Shown here: in pieces, positions 44,847 through 53,427 of the stretch
Position numbering within the stretch: the first letter of the stretch is position 1
How the letters are laid out: every line of letters starts with the position of its first letter
NCBI GenBank assembly: GCA_025362495.1
Contig: JANYGI010000133.1
Coordinates: 31,597-95,596, forward strand
Origin: Byssovorax sp.
Lineage (GTDB): Bacteria > Myxococcota_A > Polyangia > Polyangiales > Polyangiaceae
Direction of reading: 5' to 3'
DNA: 64,000 bases
The notes under the pieces: generated by a model
The model's database searches: none
The model's input: only the letters and a program-made list of their open reading frames with translations
What the model was told of the DNA's origin: nothing
Translations under genes and position numbers: made by a program

Positions 44847-46289
44847 TCAGGCCGGCTCGGCGGCTTCGTCGGGCGCGGGCTCTTCCTCGGCAGACTCGGC
44901 CTCTCCCTCGATGGGCTCCTCGCTCGACGCCTCCTCGGGCTCCTCGGCCGCGGGCCCGTCGGCCAGGAAGGCGATGGGCTTGAAGCCGCTGTAATAGCGG
45001 ATCGCGAGGAGGATGAAGACGCTGTCGTACGGTATCCGGTAGCGCGCCTCACCGGTGGCGGCGGCCACCGCCGCGACGAGGCCGAAGACCAGCGAGAGCA
45101 CCAGCAGCTCGCGGCTCTCGAGGAACTTCCGGAAGCCCTCCTTGCGGATGATGTCGAGGCACTGCGCCAGGCTCGGCACCAGGAGGAAGATCAGGAACAG
45201 GAAGTGAAAGCCCTCCGAAGCGGGCCAGACCGCGTCGGCGATCGACGGCCAGGGCAGGCTGCCGACGAAGGTATCGTAGACGTGCTCGCAGGAGAGGACG
45301 ACCGCGTCGAGCGGGTGGGCGCCGATCCACTGCCAAGCAGTCGCCGTGTTCTGGGGACCATCGGTGAGCTTGAAGGGTACGGTGGGCGTCTCGCGATACC
45401 CGCGCTGGTAGGCCGAAGGGCTACCGAAGCTGACGAGGTAATTGGCGCTCGGCACCTTCCACGTCAGGGCCTGGATCCGGCCATAATGGCCGAGGAGGAA
45501 GTCGGCCGGAGACTTGTTGGAGACCAGGCAGAAGTGCCCGGCGTTGGCCTTCGTGCAGCGGACGCTGAGCGCGGCAGTCCCCGGCGCCGCGCCGAGGAAG
45601 AGCGTGAGCACGGCGATGGTCTTGAATTTACGGCTCGCGTCGGGCGAAAACAGCCAGTAGAGCCCGCCGAAGCCCAGCATCGCGGGGAGCGCGACCATCT
45701 TGAACGACATCGAGAGCCAGAACACCACGCCCGCGACGAGGCCCACGGCCACCGCCCGTCCCACCGTCTTCTGCTTGGCCGAGGCGACGAAGAGCACCGC
45801 CGTCAGGGGGTTCAGCAGGATCATGTAGATTTCCGAGAGGAAATAGCCGCCATAATCGATGAACGGGAAGTAAAGAGAGCTGACGATCAGCGCCCACTTG
45901 GCGGTGCGCTTGTCGAAGATCGCCAGGGCGAACGCGGCCACCGCGAGCGGCACCAGACAGGTAATCACCGTCTGGAAATGGATCAGCTGTGTGTACGTCT
46001 CGTCGCGCTGATAGAACCAGGAGAAGAGCATCGCCGTCGCCGGCGGGTGGGTGACGTCGTCAATCCCCGGGACGAAGCCTGGCGTCGCGAACTTCTTCGC
46101 GAGGTTCAGGTACATCCGCATGTCGGAGTCGGCGTGCGAGTGGGGATCGTGAAACTTGAGGATGTGCAGGCAGCGCCACAGCACGCCGATCAAGAAAGTC
46201 ACGAGCGTGGCGACGTTGAGGGGCGTGAGGAAGCGGCTCGCGAAGGTCGGCGCGGGCTCAGCCGAAGGGGAAGTAGCGCTGGTATTCAT
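44847..46289 (-). CDS. GT-C-fold membrane glycosyltransferase, copy 2
   Basis: 480 residues; paralog of the next gene with the same topology. ADSDMRMYLNL carries the first-loop Asp, followed by DVTHPPATAML, FLLGHYGRIQA and FGSPSAYQRGYRE. The C-terminus is an acidic Glu/Ala/Pro tail rather than the S-A-P repeat of copy 1. ATG 46289. The tandem arrangement and conserved loops suggest two related polyprenyl-sugar transferases acting on one glycan or protein. Confidence 0.8.
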   Translation of the reverse strand: MNTSATSPSAEPAPTFASRFLTPLNVATLVTFLIGVLWRCLHILKFHDPHSHADSDMRMYLNLAKKFATPGFVPGIDDVTHPPATAMLFSWFYQRDETYTQLIHFQTVITCLVPLAVAAFALAIFDKRTAKWALIVSSLYFPFIDYGGYFLSEIYMILLNPLTAVLFVASAKQKTVGRAVAVGLVAGVVFWLSMSFKMVALPAMLGFGGLYWLFSPDASRKFKTIAVLTLFLGAAPGTAALSVRCTKANAGHFCLVSNKSPADFLLGHYGRIQALTWKVPSANYLVSFGSPSAYQRGYRETPTVPFKLTDGPQNTATAWQWIGAHPLDAVVLSCEHVYDTFVGSLPWPSIADAVWPASEGFHFLFLIFLLVPSLAQCLDIIRKEGFRKFLESRELLVLSLVFGLVAAVAAATGEARYRIPYDSVFILLAIRYYSGFKPIAFLADGPAAEEPEEASSEEPIEGEAESAEEEPAPDEAAEPA

Positions 46290-46403
46290 GCTGCGGCGCG
46301 GCAGGTTATATCAAAACCGCTCCGCTCGCCGCCGCCCCGAACACATGCTCGCGACACACGTTGCGCTTCCCCCTCGCGACCGTGACGGCTACCGTGCGAC
46401 GAG

Positions 46404-48434
46404 ATGCATCGCGGCCGTTTTCTCGGGTCTCGCTCGGTCGGGGCCGCCTTTTTGCTCGCGGCGGCGTCCTCGGCGACGCCCGCGGTGGCCGGCAGCTTCA
46501 CGAGCGACGGCACGTTCCAGTTCGATCCGCTCGCGGTCGCGCGGCTCGGATTCGAGGCGCCCGACAGCGCCGACGCCGGCGCGACGATGGCCGCCGACGA
46601 CCACGCGCTCGAGGGCGGACACGTCGTCAACGTCCTCAAATTGAAGGGGATCGCTCTCCCCGTCACGCTGCCGAGCGTCCGCGCCACCTACCGCGTCAGC
46701 GCCTGGATCCGCGGCGCCGAGGCCACCGTCAGCTTCGAGCTCACCTACTCCGCGCACAAGGACGAGGTCGCCGCGCTCTATCCCACCGGCCGGATCACCA
46801 GCGACGGCTGGGTCGAGGTCGCAAACGATCATCTGCGCGTCGACGGCGTCCGCGTGAAGAGCGCGTCGATCGGCCTGTTTTCCTCGGACGGCGCGGCGGT
46901 CGACGCCATCGAGATCGTGCCCGACGGCGACGCGACGAGCCTCCCCGCGGTGCCGAATGCTCCCTGCCAGGGCGCGAGCGACGCGAGCTCGTGCGACGTC
47001 GAGCAGGTCTGCGTGTGGTCGTCGTGCCGCAACGTCGGCGGCTGGGTCCCGCCGATCCCGGCCGATCGCGATGACGTCGCAAACTACCTGGAAAACAGGC
47101 TCAAGTTCCTCTTCGGCCCGTACCTCGAGCGCGCGCAAGACTTCCCCGCGGTCCTCGTCTCGACCGACTCGATGCGCCACGCGACGGATCGCTACGCGTT
47201 CTGGAACGGCTTCCTCACGGCGGTGCGCAAGCTCCACGACGGGCACACGACGACGAGCGGGCTCGCCGATTTCGTCGTCGAGAACCCGCGCCCGCTCTCG
47301 CTCTGCTTCCTCGAAGGCGACGCCGATCTCACCCACGCCGCGGCGCCGAAGGACAGCGAGTACCTCGACGTCCTCGTCTCGCACACCGGCGCCGATCACA
47401 ACCTCGGCCTCCACGCCGGCGATCGCCTGGTGCGCGTCGATGGACAGCACCCCATCGCCTGGATGCGCTCGCTCCTCGCCGTCAACTGGGCCCAGCCGGG
47501 GATCTCCAATCACACCACCTTCGCCGAGCTCTCGTCGACGCTCCAGCGGATGATCTCGCGCTACGCCGGGACGATCGAGGTCATCCGCTGCGACGCCCAG
47601 ACGTCGATCTGCGCCGCCCCCGAGACGATCGCGATTGGCAGCCTCCCCGAGGAGCCCGCGGGCACGCCGCTCGATCGCGTCACCTGCGACAACCGCCCTC
47701 TCCGCCATCTCGCCAGCGCCCCGAAGGATCACGCCACCGGCGAGACTGTCTATTCGGGCCTGGTGCAGGATGCCAGTCCGGCCGAGAAGATCTACGGCCT
47801 CGAGTGGGAGTCGCTCTACACCACCAACGGCGTCGACGGCGTGGCCGCGGATCTCCACGCCGCGGTGGCGGCCTGGTCGAGCGACGCCAAGGGGGTGATC
47901 CTCGACCACCGCACCGGCTTCGGCGGGACGATCCTCGCGCCGGAGATCCTCTGGAATTTCTCGGTCCTTTCGCACCCCAACGATCTTTACGTTGACCGCA
48001 CCTTCAGCACCGAAGAGCAGCCCGCGCCCGCCGCCGCGCAGGCCCTCTTCCAGGCGGCGCTGAGCGGCCCACGGATGCAGTACGCCGGCTCGTCGAGCCC
48101 GAACGGCGACGTGCCGGTGGCGCTCTTGCTGACCGAGGACGTGTCCGCGAGCGACTGGCTCCCTCAGGGCATGAAGGGTAGCCCCAGCGTCAAGCTCTTT
48201 GCGCCGTTCCAGACCAACGGCGGGTTCTCGACGCGCTACGCGTTCGGCTACTGGCTCGGCGTCGGCTACATCGCGGCGGTGGGCGACGACATCCTCCCCG
48301 ACGGCTCGACGCACAACGGCCGTGGCGTCGATCCCGACGTGGTGGTCTTGCCCAGGCAATCGGATCTCCTGGTCGGCAAAGACACCGTCTTCGAGGCGGC
48401 CCTCGCCTGGGTCCGCGCGTGGCAGAAGCCATGA
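46404..48434 (+). CDS. Secreted S41-peptidase-like protein, copy 1
   Basis: 676 residues. Signal peptide (VGAAFLLAAASSATPAVAG). A beta-sandwich-like N-terminal part (~30-170, YRVSAWIRG) is followed by CDVEQVCVWSSC, a PDZ-like segment (LHAGDRLVRVDGQHPI) and an S41-type C-terminal half: GVILDHRTGFGGT, SASD in place of the SASE/SAGE nucleophile block, and GRGVDPDVVVLP near the end. The catalytic Lys of CtpA-type S41 enzymes is not evident. ATG 46404. Its TGA overlaps the next ATG. Confidence 0.8.
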   Translation: MHRGRFLGSRSVGAAFLLAAASSATPAVAGSFTSDGTFQFDPLAVARLGFEAPDSADAGATMAADDHALEGGHVVNVLKLKGIALPVTLPSVRATYRVSAWIRGAEATVSFELTYSAHKDEVAALYPTGRITSDGWVEVANDHLRVDGVRVKSASIGLFSSDGAAVDAIEIVPDGDATSLPAVPNAPCQGASDASSCDVEQVCVWSSCRNVGGWVPPIPADRDDVANYLENRLKFLFGPYLERAQDFPAVLVSTDSMRHATDRYAFWNGFLTAVRKLHDGHTTTSGLADFVVENPRPLSLCFLEGDADLTHAAAPKDSEYLDVLVSHTGADHNLGLHAGDRLVRVDGQHPIAWMRSLLAVNWAQPGISNHTTFAELSSTLQRMISRYAGTIEVIRCDAQTSICAAPETIAIGSLPEEPAGTPLDRVTCDNRPLRHLASAPKDHATGETVYSGLVQDASPAEKIYGLEWESLYTTNGVDGVAADLHAAVAAWSSDAKGVILDHRTGFGGTILAPEILWNFSVLSHPNDLYVDRTFSTEEQPAPAAAQALFQAALSGPRMQYAGSSSPNGDVPVALLLTEDVSASDWLPQGMKGSPSVKLFAPFQTNGGFSTRYAFGYWLGVGYIAAVGDDILPDGSTHNGRGVDPDVVVLPRQSDLLVGKDTVFEAALAWVRAWQKP

Positions 48435-49270
48435 GGAGCGCGATGCGACGACTCGCCTGGATCGCTCTCTGCCCTCTGTTTGTCCTGGGTTGCGACGGCG
48501 GGGAGCAGCTCGATCCGCTCGCGGGGCCGAAGCCGCCGGTCGACGCCGGGCCCCTGCCGCCCGCCGACGCGGGGCTCGACGCCGAGCCGCCGCCGCCGGT
48601 GGACGCAGGGCTGCCCCGCCGCACCATCGAGCAGCGCAACCCCTTCGGCGACGTGGCCGAGACCGAGAACCTGCTCTGGGACGGCGATTTCGAGTGGACG
48701 AGCCCCTTCGCGGACCAGTACGGGTGGCTCTCCGGCCCGCCGCTCGGCTACGCCTTCAGCGGGGTTCGCATCGGAGCAGAGTGCCACTCTGGCATCAAGT
48801 GCGCCGCGGTGAAGAAGAAGGGCATCCTGGCCGCGATCGGCGTCAGCGCGCTCTCCAGCAAGCTCGACGCCTCGGTCTGGGCCCACGTGATCAAGGGCGG
48901 CTGCGACGGCGTCAAGGCCACGATCATCTCGCTCGAGCAAGGCGGCGATCCGAGCGCGCCTGTCGCCGCCGATCTGCCCGCGCCCCCGGCGAACGGCTGG
49001 TGCCATTACCACTCGATCGTCGCCGCCCGCGCGCAGAAGCCCTATTTCTTGATCAACAATCAAACCGGGGACGAGATCATCGTCGACGACGCCGTCCTCA
49101 AGAAGGCGCCTCCCACGATGGGGCTCTCGGTCAAGTATCACCCTCCCACGGCGCCGGACGCGGCGGCGATAGCGCAGGCGCGGGTGGAGATCACCGCGCT
49201 GCGCGGGCCGCACGACGCCCCGCCGTCCGAGGCTCAGCGCGCGCTCGAAGCCTGGCGAGGCCGCAAGTGA
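48431..49270 (+). CDS. DAG-linker lipoprotein, copy 1
   Basis: 279 residues. Signal with lipobox LFVLGC, then a Pro/Asp/Ala linker with repeated DAG (an outer-membrane-type spacer), then a beta-rich domain beginning RRTIEQRNPFGD and N-x6-DGDFEW, which resembles carbohydrate-binding beta-sandwiches. Six Cys in the domain may pair. ATG 48431 overlaps the preceding stop; ATG 48443 with GAGGAG just upstream is the alternative. Family not recognised. A paralog lies two genes downstream. Confidence 0.72.
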   Translation: MRSAMRRLAWIALCPLFVLGCDGGEQLDPLAGPKPPVDAGPLPPADAGLDAEPPPPVDAGLPRRTIEQRNPFGDVAETENLLWDGDFEWTSPFADQYGWLSGPPLGYAFSGVRIGAECHSGIKCAAVKKKGILAAIGVSALSSKLDASVWAHVIKGGCDGVKATIISLEQGGDPSAPVAADLPAPPANGWCHYHSIVAARAQKPYFLINNQTGDEIIVDDAVLKKAPPTMGLSVKYHPPTAPDAAAIAQARVEITALRGPHDAPPSEAQRALEAWRGRK

Positions 49271-51342
49271 GGCGCTCCCTCCTCGTCGGCGCCGCGCTCG
49301 TCACGGCGCTCTCCCCTTGCCTCGCGCGCGCGGGCGAGTTCGACGGGCTCGGCGAGTATCACCCCGATCCGAAGGCGATCGCCTACGTCGGCTTCGAGGT
49401 CGATCCCGATCGTTACGTCCCTCCGGACGCCGACGGGGCGTGCTTGCCGCCGATGTTCACTGCCGTCGTCGCGGACGACGCGATCGACGGCAAAGGCTAT
49501 GTTCATCTGGTCACTCTGCCGAATTGCGCCGAGCGGTTCCAGGTGACGTTGCCGCCGATCAAGGCCTCGTACCGCGCCTCGGTGTGGATGCGCCACGGCG
49601 CGCTCGACGCTTCCCTCTTTGCCACGTACCCCGGTGGATCCGGCCTCGACAACGTCCAGGCCCTGCTCGCGCCCACGGGCAGGACGACCAGCGATGGATG
49701 GATCGAGCTCGCCACCAACGACTTCTCGGTCGACGGCGCCCTCGCCGACCACGTGTATGCGCGCGTCGGGACCACCGCCGCCGTCGCGGGGGTGGACTTC
49801 GACGCTCTCGAGATCGTCCCCTCGGGCGCGTACCTCCCGCAGAGAGACTGCGCGGGCCTCTCGGATCCGGCCTGTGGAGCCGAGGAGATCTGCCTCGACA
49901 ACCGCTGTGTCGCCGGGGGCAACACGGTCCCTCCGCTGCCGCCCGACGGGCTCCGCAACGAGGTCGTCGACGTGCTCGAGGCGAAATTGCGCCTCTTCTA
50001 CGGCGGCCGGCGCTCGCGCGACCTCTACCTGCCGCACGCGCTCGACGCGATGGAGCAGATGCGCAAGGCCACGACAGCGTTCCAGTTCTGGAACTGGTGG
50101 GCCACCGGGGTTCATCGGCTCCACGACTGGCACACGGACACCTACGGTGGGCCGCACGCCATCCGCGGCTCGACGCACCGCCTCAACGCCTGCTTCTTCG
50201 AGGGGGACGCCGATCTCTCCCACGCGGCCTGGCCGAAGGACGCGAAGTACGCGGATATCCTCGTGTCGCACGCGGGCCCGGGCGCGGCGGGGCTGAAGGC
50301 GGGCGACCGGCTCGTCGCGGTCGACGGCGTTCACCCGCTCGAATGGGCCACGAGGCTCGCCTCGATCGACTGGGGTTATCACGTGGCCACCGACCCGGAT
50401 AACTTCGCCGACTACGCCGAGGCCCTCGGCGGGCCGTACTGGTCGGGTGGCGCCTTCATCCAGCGTTACGCGACGAACTTGACGGTGATCCGCTGTGACG
50501 AAAAGGGCACCTGCGGCGCGCCGGAGACGATCGCGGTCACCGATTTGCCAGACGGCGGCGGCGGGCCCGACGTGGCCTGTGACAACCGCCCCTTCTATCA
50601 CCTCGATCCGGCGAACGGGCCGGATCCCGCGAAGCATTACATCTTCGGGAGCTTCTTTCGCGGCCCGATCGTGGAGGCCAAGCCGGACGAGAAGATCCTC
50701 GGCCTCGTCTGGGACACCCTCTATGGCGGGGGCGATCCGAAGAGCGAGGTCAATCAATCGATCACCGCCGCGCTCGATGATTTCCGGGCCAACGCGCACG
50801 GCGTGATCCTCGATCACCGCGCCGGCAACGGCGGCACGATCGACACCGTGACCTCGCTCACCAGCCTCGTTCGCCCGCCGGGGACAGCCCTCGTCACCCG
50901 CATTCCCATCGAGATCGCCGGCGTGGGCGGGCCGGCGACGACGGCGGAAGGCCTCGCCGAGTTCACTCAATTCCAGAGCAGCACCGGCGTCGCCGTGGGC
51001 TCGCCGGACTGGGTCCCGAGCCTGCCAGTCGCCCTCATCCTCCATCGCGACGGATCGGCCAGCGACTATTTCCCCTTCGCGATGAAGGGCGCTCCGCACG
51101 TGCGCCTCTTCGGGCCTCACCCCACGGCGGGCGCGTTCTCCACGTACATCCAGTTCGCGGGCGGCGGCCTCGGCTTCCAGCTCGGCTCGGGCGACTCCAT
51201 CGCTCCAGGTGGCGAGACGATGATAGGTCACGGCGCGGTCCCCGACGTGATCCTGTTGCCCACGCAATCGGATCTCCTCGCCGGCAAGGACACGCTCTTC
51301 GAGGCGGCGCTCGCCTGGGTGCGATCGGAGGCGGCGCCTTGA
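49267..51342 (+). CDS. Secreted S41-peptidase-like protein, copy 2
   Basis: 691 residues. Signal peptide (RRSLLVGAALVTALSPCLARAG). The same order as copy 1: beta-sandwich part with YRASVWMRH, CGAEEICLDNRC, PDZ-like LKAGDRLVAVDGVHPLEW, then GVILDHRAGNGGT, GSASDYFPFAMKG and GHGAVPDVILLPTQSDLLAGKDTLFEAALAWVR. Copies share these blocks but differ in length and loops, so the duplication is old. GTG 49267 overlaps the lipoprotein stop (GTGA); its own stop overlaps the next start (TTGA). Confidence 0.78.
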   Translation: MRRSLLVGAALVTALSPCLARAGEFDGLGEYHPDPKAIAYVGFEVDPDRYVPPDADGACLPPMFTAVVADDAIDGKGYVHLVTLPNCAERFQVTLPPIKASYRASVWMRHGALDASLFATYPGGSGLDNVQALLAPTGRTTSDGWIELATNDFSVDGALADHVYARVGTTAAVAGVDFDALEIVPSGAYLPQRDCAGLSDPACGAEEICLDNRCVAGGNTVPPLPPDGLRNEVVDVLEAKLRLFYGGRRSRDLYLPHALDAMEQMRKATTAFQFWNWWATGVHRLHDWHTDTYGGPHAIRGSTHRLNACFFEGDADLSHAAWPKDAKYADILVSHAGPGAAGLKAGDRLVAVDGVHPLEWATRLASIDWGYHVATDPDNFADYAEALGGPYWSGGAFIQRYATNLTVIRCDEKGTCGAPETIAVTDLPDGGGGPDVACDNRPFYHLDPANGPDPAKHYIFGSFFRGPIVEAKPDEKILGLVWDTLYGGGDPKSEVNQSITAALDDFRANAHGVILDHRAGNGGTIDTVTSLTSLVRPPGTALVTRIPIEIAGVGGPATTAEGLAEFTQFQSSTGVAVGSPDWVPSLPVALILHRDGSASDYFPFAMKGAPHVRLFGPHPTAGAFSTYIQFAGGGLGFQLGSGDSIAPGGETMIGHGAVPDVILLPTQSDLLAGKDTLFEAALAWVRSEAAP

Positions 51343-52166
51343 AATCGCTTGTTTTCACGCTCATCGCCGCGTCGCTCGCGCTCGCTGGATGCAGCAATCA
51401 CGAGGAGCTCGATCCCGCGCCGAAGCCGTTGACGATGGTCGACGCCGGTGGCGATGCGGGCGAGGACGCCGACGCGAGCACGCCAGTCGACGTGGACGCC
51501 GGCACCGCGCGACGGACCGTGACGACGCGGAGCCCCTTTGGCGGCCCGATTGCCAATCACTTCGCCGACGGTGATTTCGAGCTCTCCGATCCGCACGGTG
51601 GCGGCCAGTACGGCGCCCGCGCCTTCGGCACCACGAACGGGAGCGGCGCGGTCGACTTCGCGATCGAGACGGGCGGGCTCTGCCGCTCCGGCCTGCGCTG
51701 CGCGATCTTCGCGCCGAAGACGGCCTTTCTGCTCCGCGGCGTCGCGGCGGCGCTTGGCAAGGGCAACCTGGTCTCGTTCTGGGCCAAGGTCCCCGCGGGG
51801 AAGACTTGCACGGCGGTCTCCGGATCGATGTTGACGTGCGATACGTTGCAGGTCGGGCACGCCGTCAAGCCGATCAACCCGAAGCCCGACGACGCCGGCT
51901 GGTGTGTCTACGGGGCGCGCCTCGGGGCCTCGCCGTCGGCGCTCTGCCTCTACCTCCAGAACAAGCTGGTCAACGACGAGACAGCGCTGCTCGACTCCGC
52001 GGTGATGGGCCCCGACGACGGCACGGTGTTGCCGCAAGCCGCGGAGTTCTACGTGCCTCCGGCGGAGCTGGTCGAGGAGCTCGCGGCGGTGCGCGACACG
52101 ATCCGACGAACGACGGTGTTCGGTCGGGGGTCCGAGGCCGGTCGAGTCGCTCCGCACGCTCCTTGA
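51339..52166 (+). CDS. DAG-linker lipoprotein, copy 2
   Basis: 275 residues. Signal and lipobox LALAGC, acidic D-A-G linker, then a domain starting RRTVTTRSPFGG and N-x4-DGDFEL, matching copy 1 (R-x-P-F-G then D-G-D-F-E). Start is TTG 51339, chosen because it overlaps the previous stop (TTGA) and begins the signal peptide; no closer ATG exists. Function unknown; the unit structure implies that it works with the S41-like protein. Confidence 0.68.
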   Translation: MKSLVFTLIAASLALAGCSNHEELDPAPKPLTMVDAGGDAGEDADASTPVDVDAGTARRTVTTRSPFGGPIANHFADGDFELSDPHGGGQYGARAFGTTNGSGAVDFAIETGGLCRSGLRCAIFAPKTAFLLRGVAAALGKGNLVSFWAKVPAGKTCTAVSGSMLTCDTLQVGHAVKPINPKPDDAGWCVYGARLGASPSALCLYLQNKLVNDETALLDSAVMGPDDGTVLPQAAEFYVPPAELVEELAAVRDTIRRTTVFGRGSEAGRVAPHAP

Positions 52167-52226
52167 CGACCGCGCCTCCTGGCTCGAACAAGGCAGGAGG
52201 GGTTTCGGACCAGGAGCGGTGAGGCC

Positions 52227-53372
52227 ATGAAGCGATTGATTCTCCAGGGCTGTCTGCTCTTCGCGTCCGCGCTCTGGCCCACACCGGCGCTCTCCGACGG
52301 GGAAGCCGAGAGCGTGGATCTCGCGACGGATCCCGCGAATTGCGGGCAATCCGGCCGCGACTGCGGCGGCGGCGCCTGCGTGAAGGGCGCCTGTCAGAAG
52401 ACGGTCGTGCAGGATGGAATCGTCGGACTCGGCGGATTCGCCGTCGACGCGAGCGGGGTATACTACACCAGCAACCCGCGTGATTTCGACGCGCGCCTCC
52501 TGCGCTGCCCCGTGAGCGGCTGCCGGCTCCCGCCCGACCAGCTCGCGAGCGGGCCGCAAGATGGATCGGTCGTTCAGCTCGGCCCGGACGACGTGTTCTT
52601 CGGCGCCGAGCCGATCCAGTCGACGAGCCGCCCGAGCGTCTACACCTGTCCGAAGACGGGTTGCACGCAGCGGCCAGTGTCCCTCTTCAACTCGGGGCTC
52701 ATGGGCGGCGCCGGACAGGACCTCGTGGCCGTCGACAGTCGCTGGTTCGCCTCTTTCGGAAACGGCATCGTCACGTGTCGGTTCGTGCGGGGGCAGCCGT
52801 GCGAGCACCGGGCCATCCCCGCGGCGCAGGTGCCCTATCGATCCCACGGCGCCTTCCCCCTCGCGGCCGACGCCAGGTACGTGTACTTCGGCTATTCCCG
52901 GCCCGCCGAGGGCAGCGCTCCGCCGCGGCGAGATCTGATGTCGTGCCCGCTCGAGAGCGACTGTTCCACGCCGACGCTCCTCGCGAAAGACTTCACGCCC
53001 GACGCGCTCGCCGCCTTCGACGGGACCGTCTACATCCTCCGCAAAGGCGGGGCAGGCGGCGCCCCGAACGGGTCCTTGCTCACCTGCGCTGCGTCCGGCT
53101 GTGGCTCGAACGGGCCAGTCATGTTCGCCTATCGCCTGGCCCACCCGACGGCGCTCGCCGTGGATGCGAGCGGCGTGTACTGGTACGCGTCGGACGCCGG
53201 ATCGATCGCCATGTGCCCTCTCGCGGGCTGCGGCGGCGGCCCGCGCGACGTCGCGACCGATCTCGAGGGCGTCCAGAGCCTGGCTCTGTCGGGGGATTTC
53301 GTCTACTGGTCCGCGCTGGATGCCGAGAGCGGCGGGACGACGCGGAGCACGATCTATCGCGTCGCGAAGTAA
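52227..53372 (+). CDS. Secreted Cys-containing beta-propeller-like protein
   Basis: 381 residues. Signal peptide (ILQGCLLFASALWPTPALS), a Cys-rich lead (CGQSGRDCGGGACVKGAC), then five to seven blade-like repeats with V-x-A-V-D and W-x-x-S/A strand motifs and a recurring C-P-x-x-G-C turn (CPVSGC, CPKTGC, CPLAGC), probably disulfide-stapled blades. ATG 52227 follows a GGAGCGGTGAGG site. Not recognised beyond propeller-like; convergent with the metallopeptidase gene. Confidence 0.68.
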   Translation: MKRLILQGCLLFASALWPTPALSDGEAESVDLATDPANCGQSGRDCGGGACVKGACQKTVVQDGIVGLGGFAVDASGVYYTSNPRDFDARLLRCPVSGCRLPPDQLASGPQDGSVVQLGPDDVFFGAEPIQSTSRPSVYTCPKTGCTQRPVSLFNSGLMGGAGQDLVAVDSRWFASFGNGIVTCRFVRGQPCEHRAIPAAQVPYRSHGAFPLAADARYVYFGYSRPAEGSAPPRRDLMSCPLESDCSTPTLLAKDFTPDALAAFDGTVYILRKGGAGGAPNGSLLTCAASGCGSNGPVMFAYRLAHPTALAVDASGVYWYASDAGSIAMCPLAGCGGGPRDVATDLEGVQSLALSGDFVYWSALDAESGGTTRSTIYRVAK

Positions 53373-53380
53373 CCGGCGTG

Positions 53381-53407
53381 TCGCCCTCGTCGCGGGTACG
53401 AGGGCGA
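53381..53407. terminator. Strong hairpin between convergent genes
   Basis: TCGCCCTCGT, seven-base loop, ACGAGGGCGA: a perfect 10-bp stem centred in the 55-nt gap between convergent genes. No T-tract; probably a bidirectional terminator. Confidence 0.55.
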
Positions 53408-53427
53408 ACACCCGCTCTCTGCGCGTC

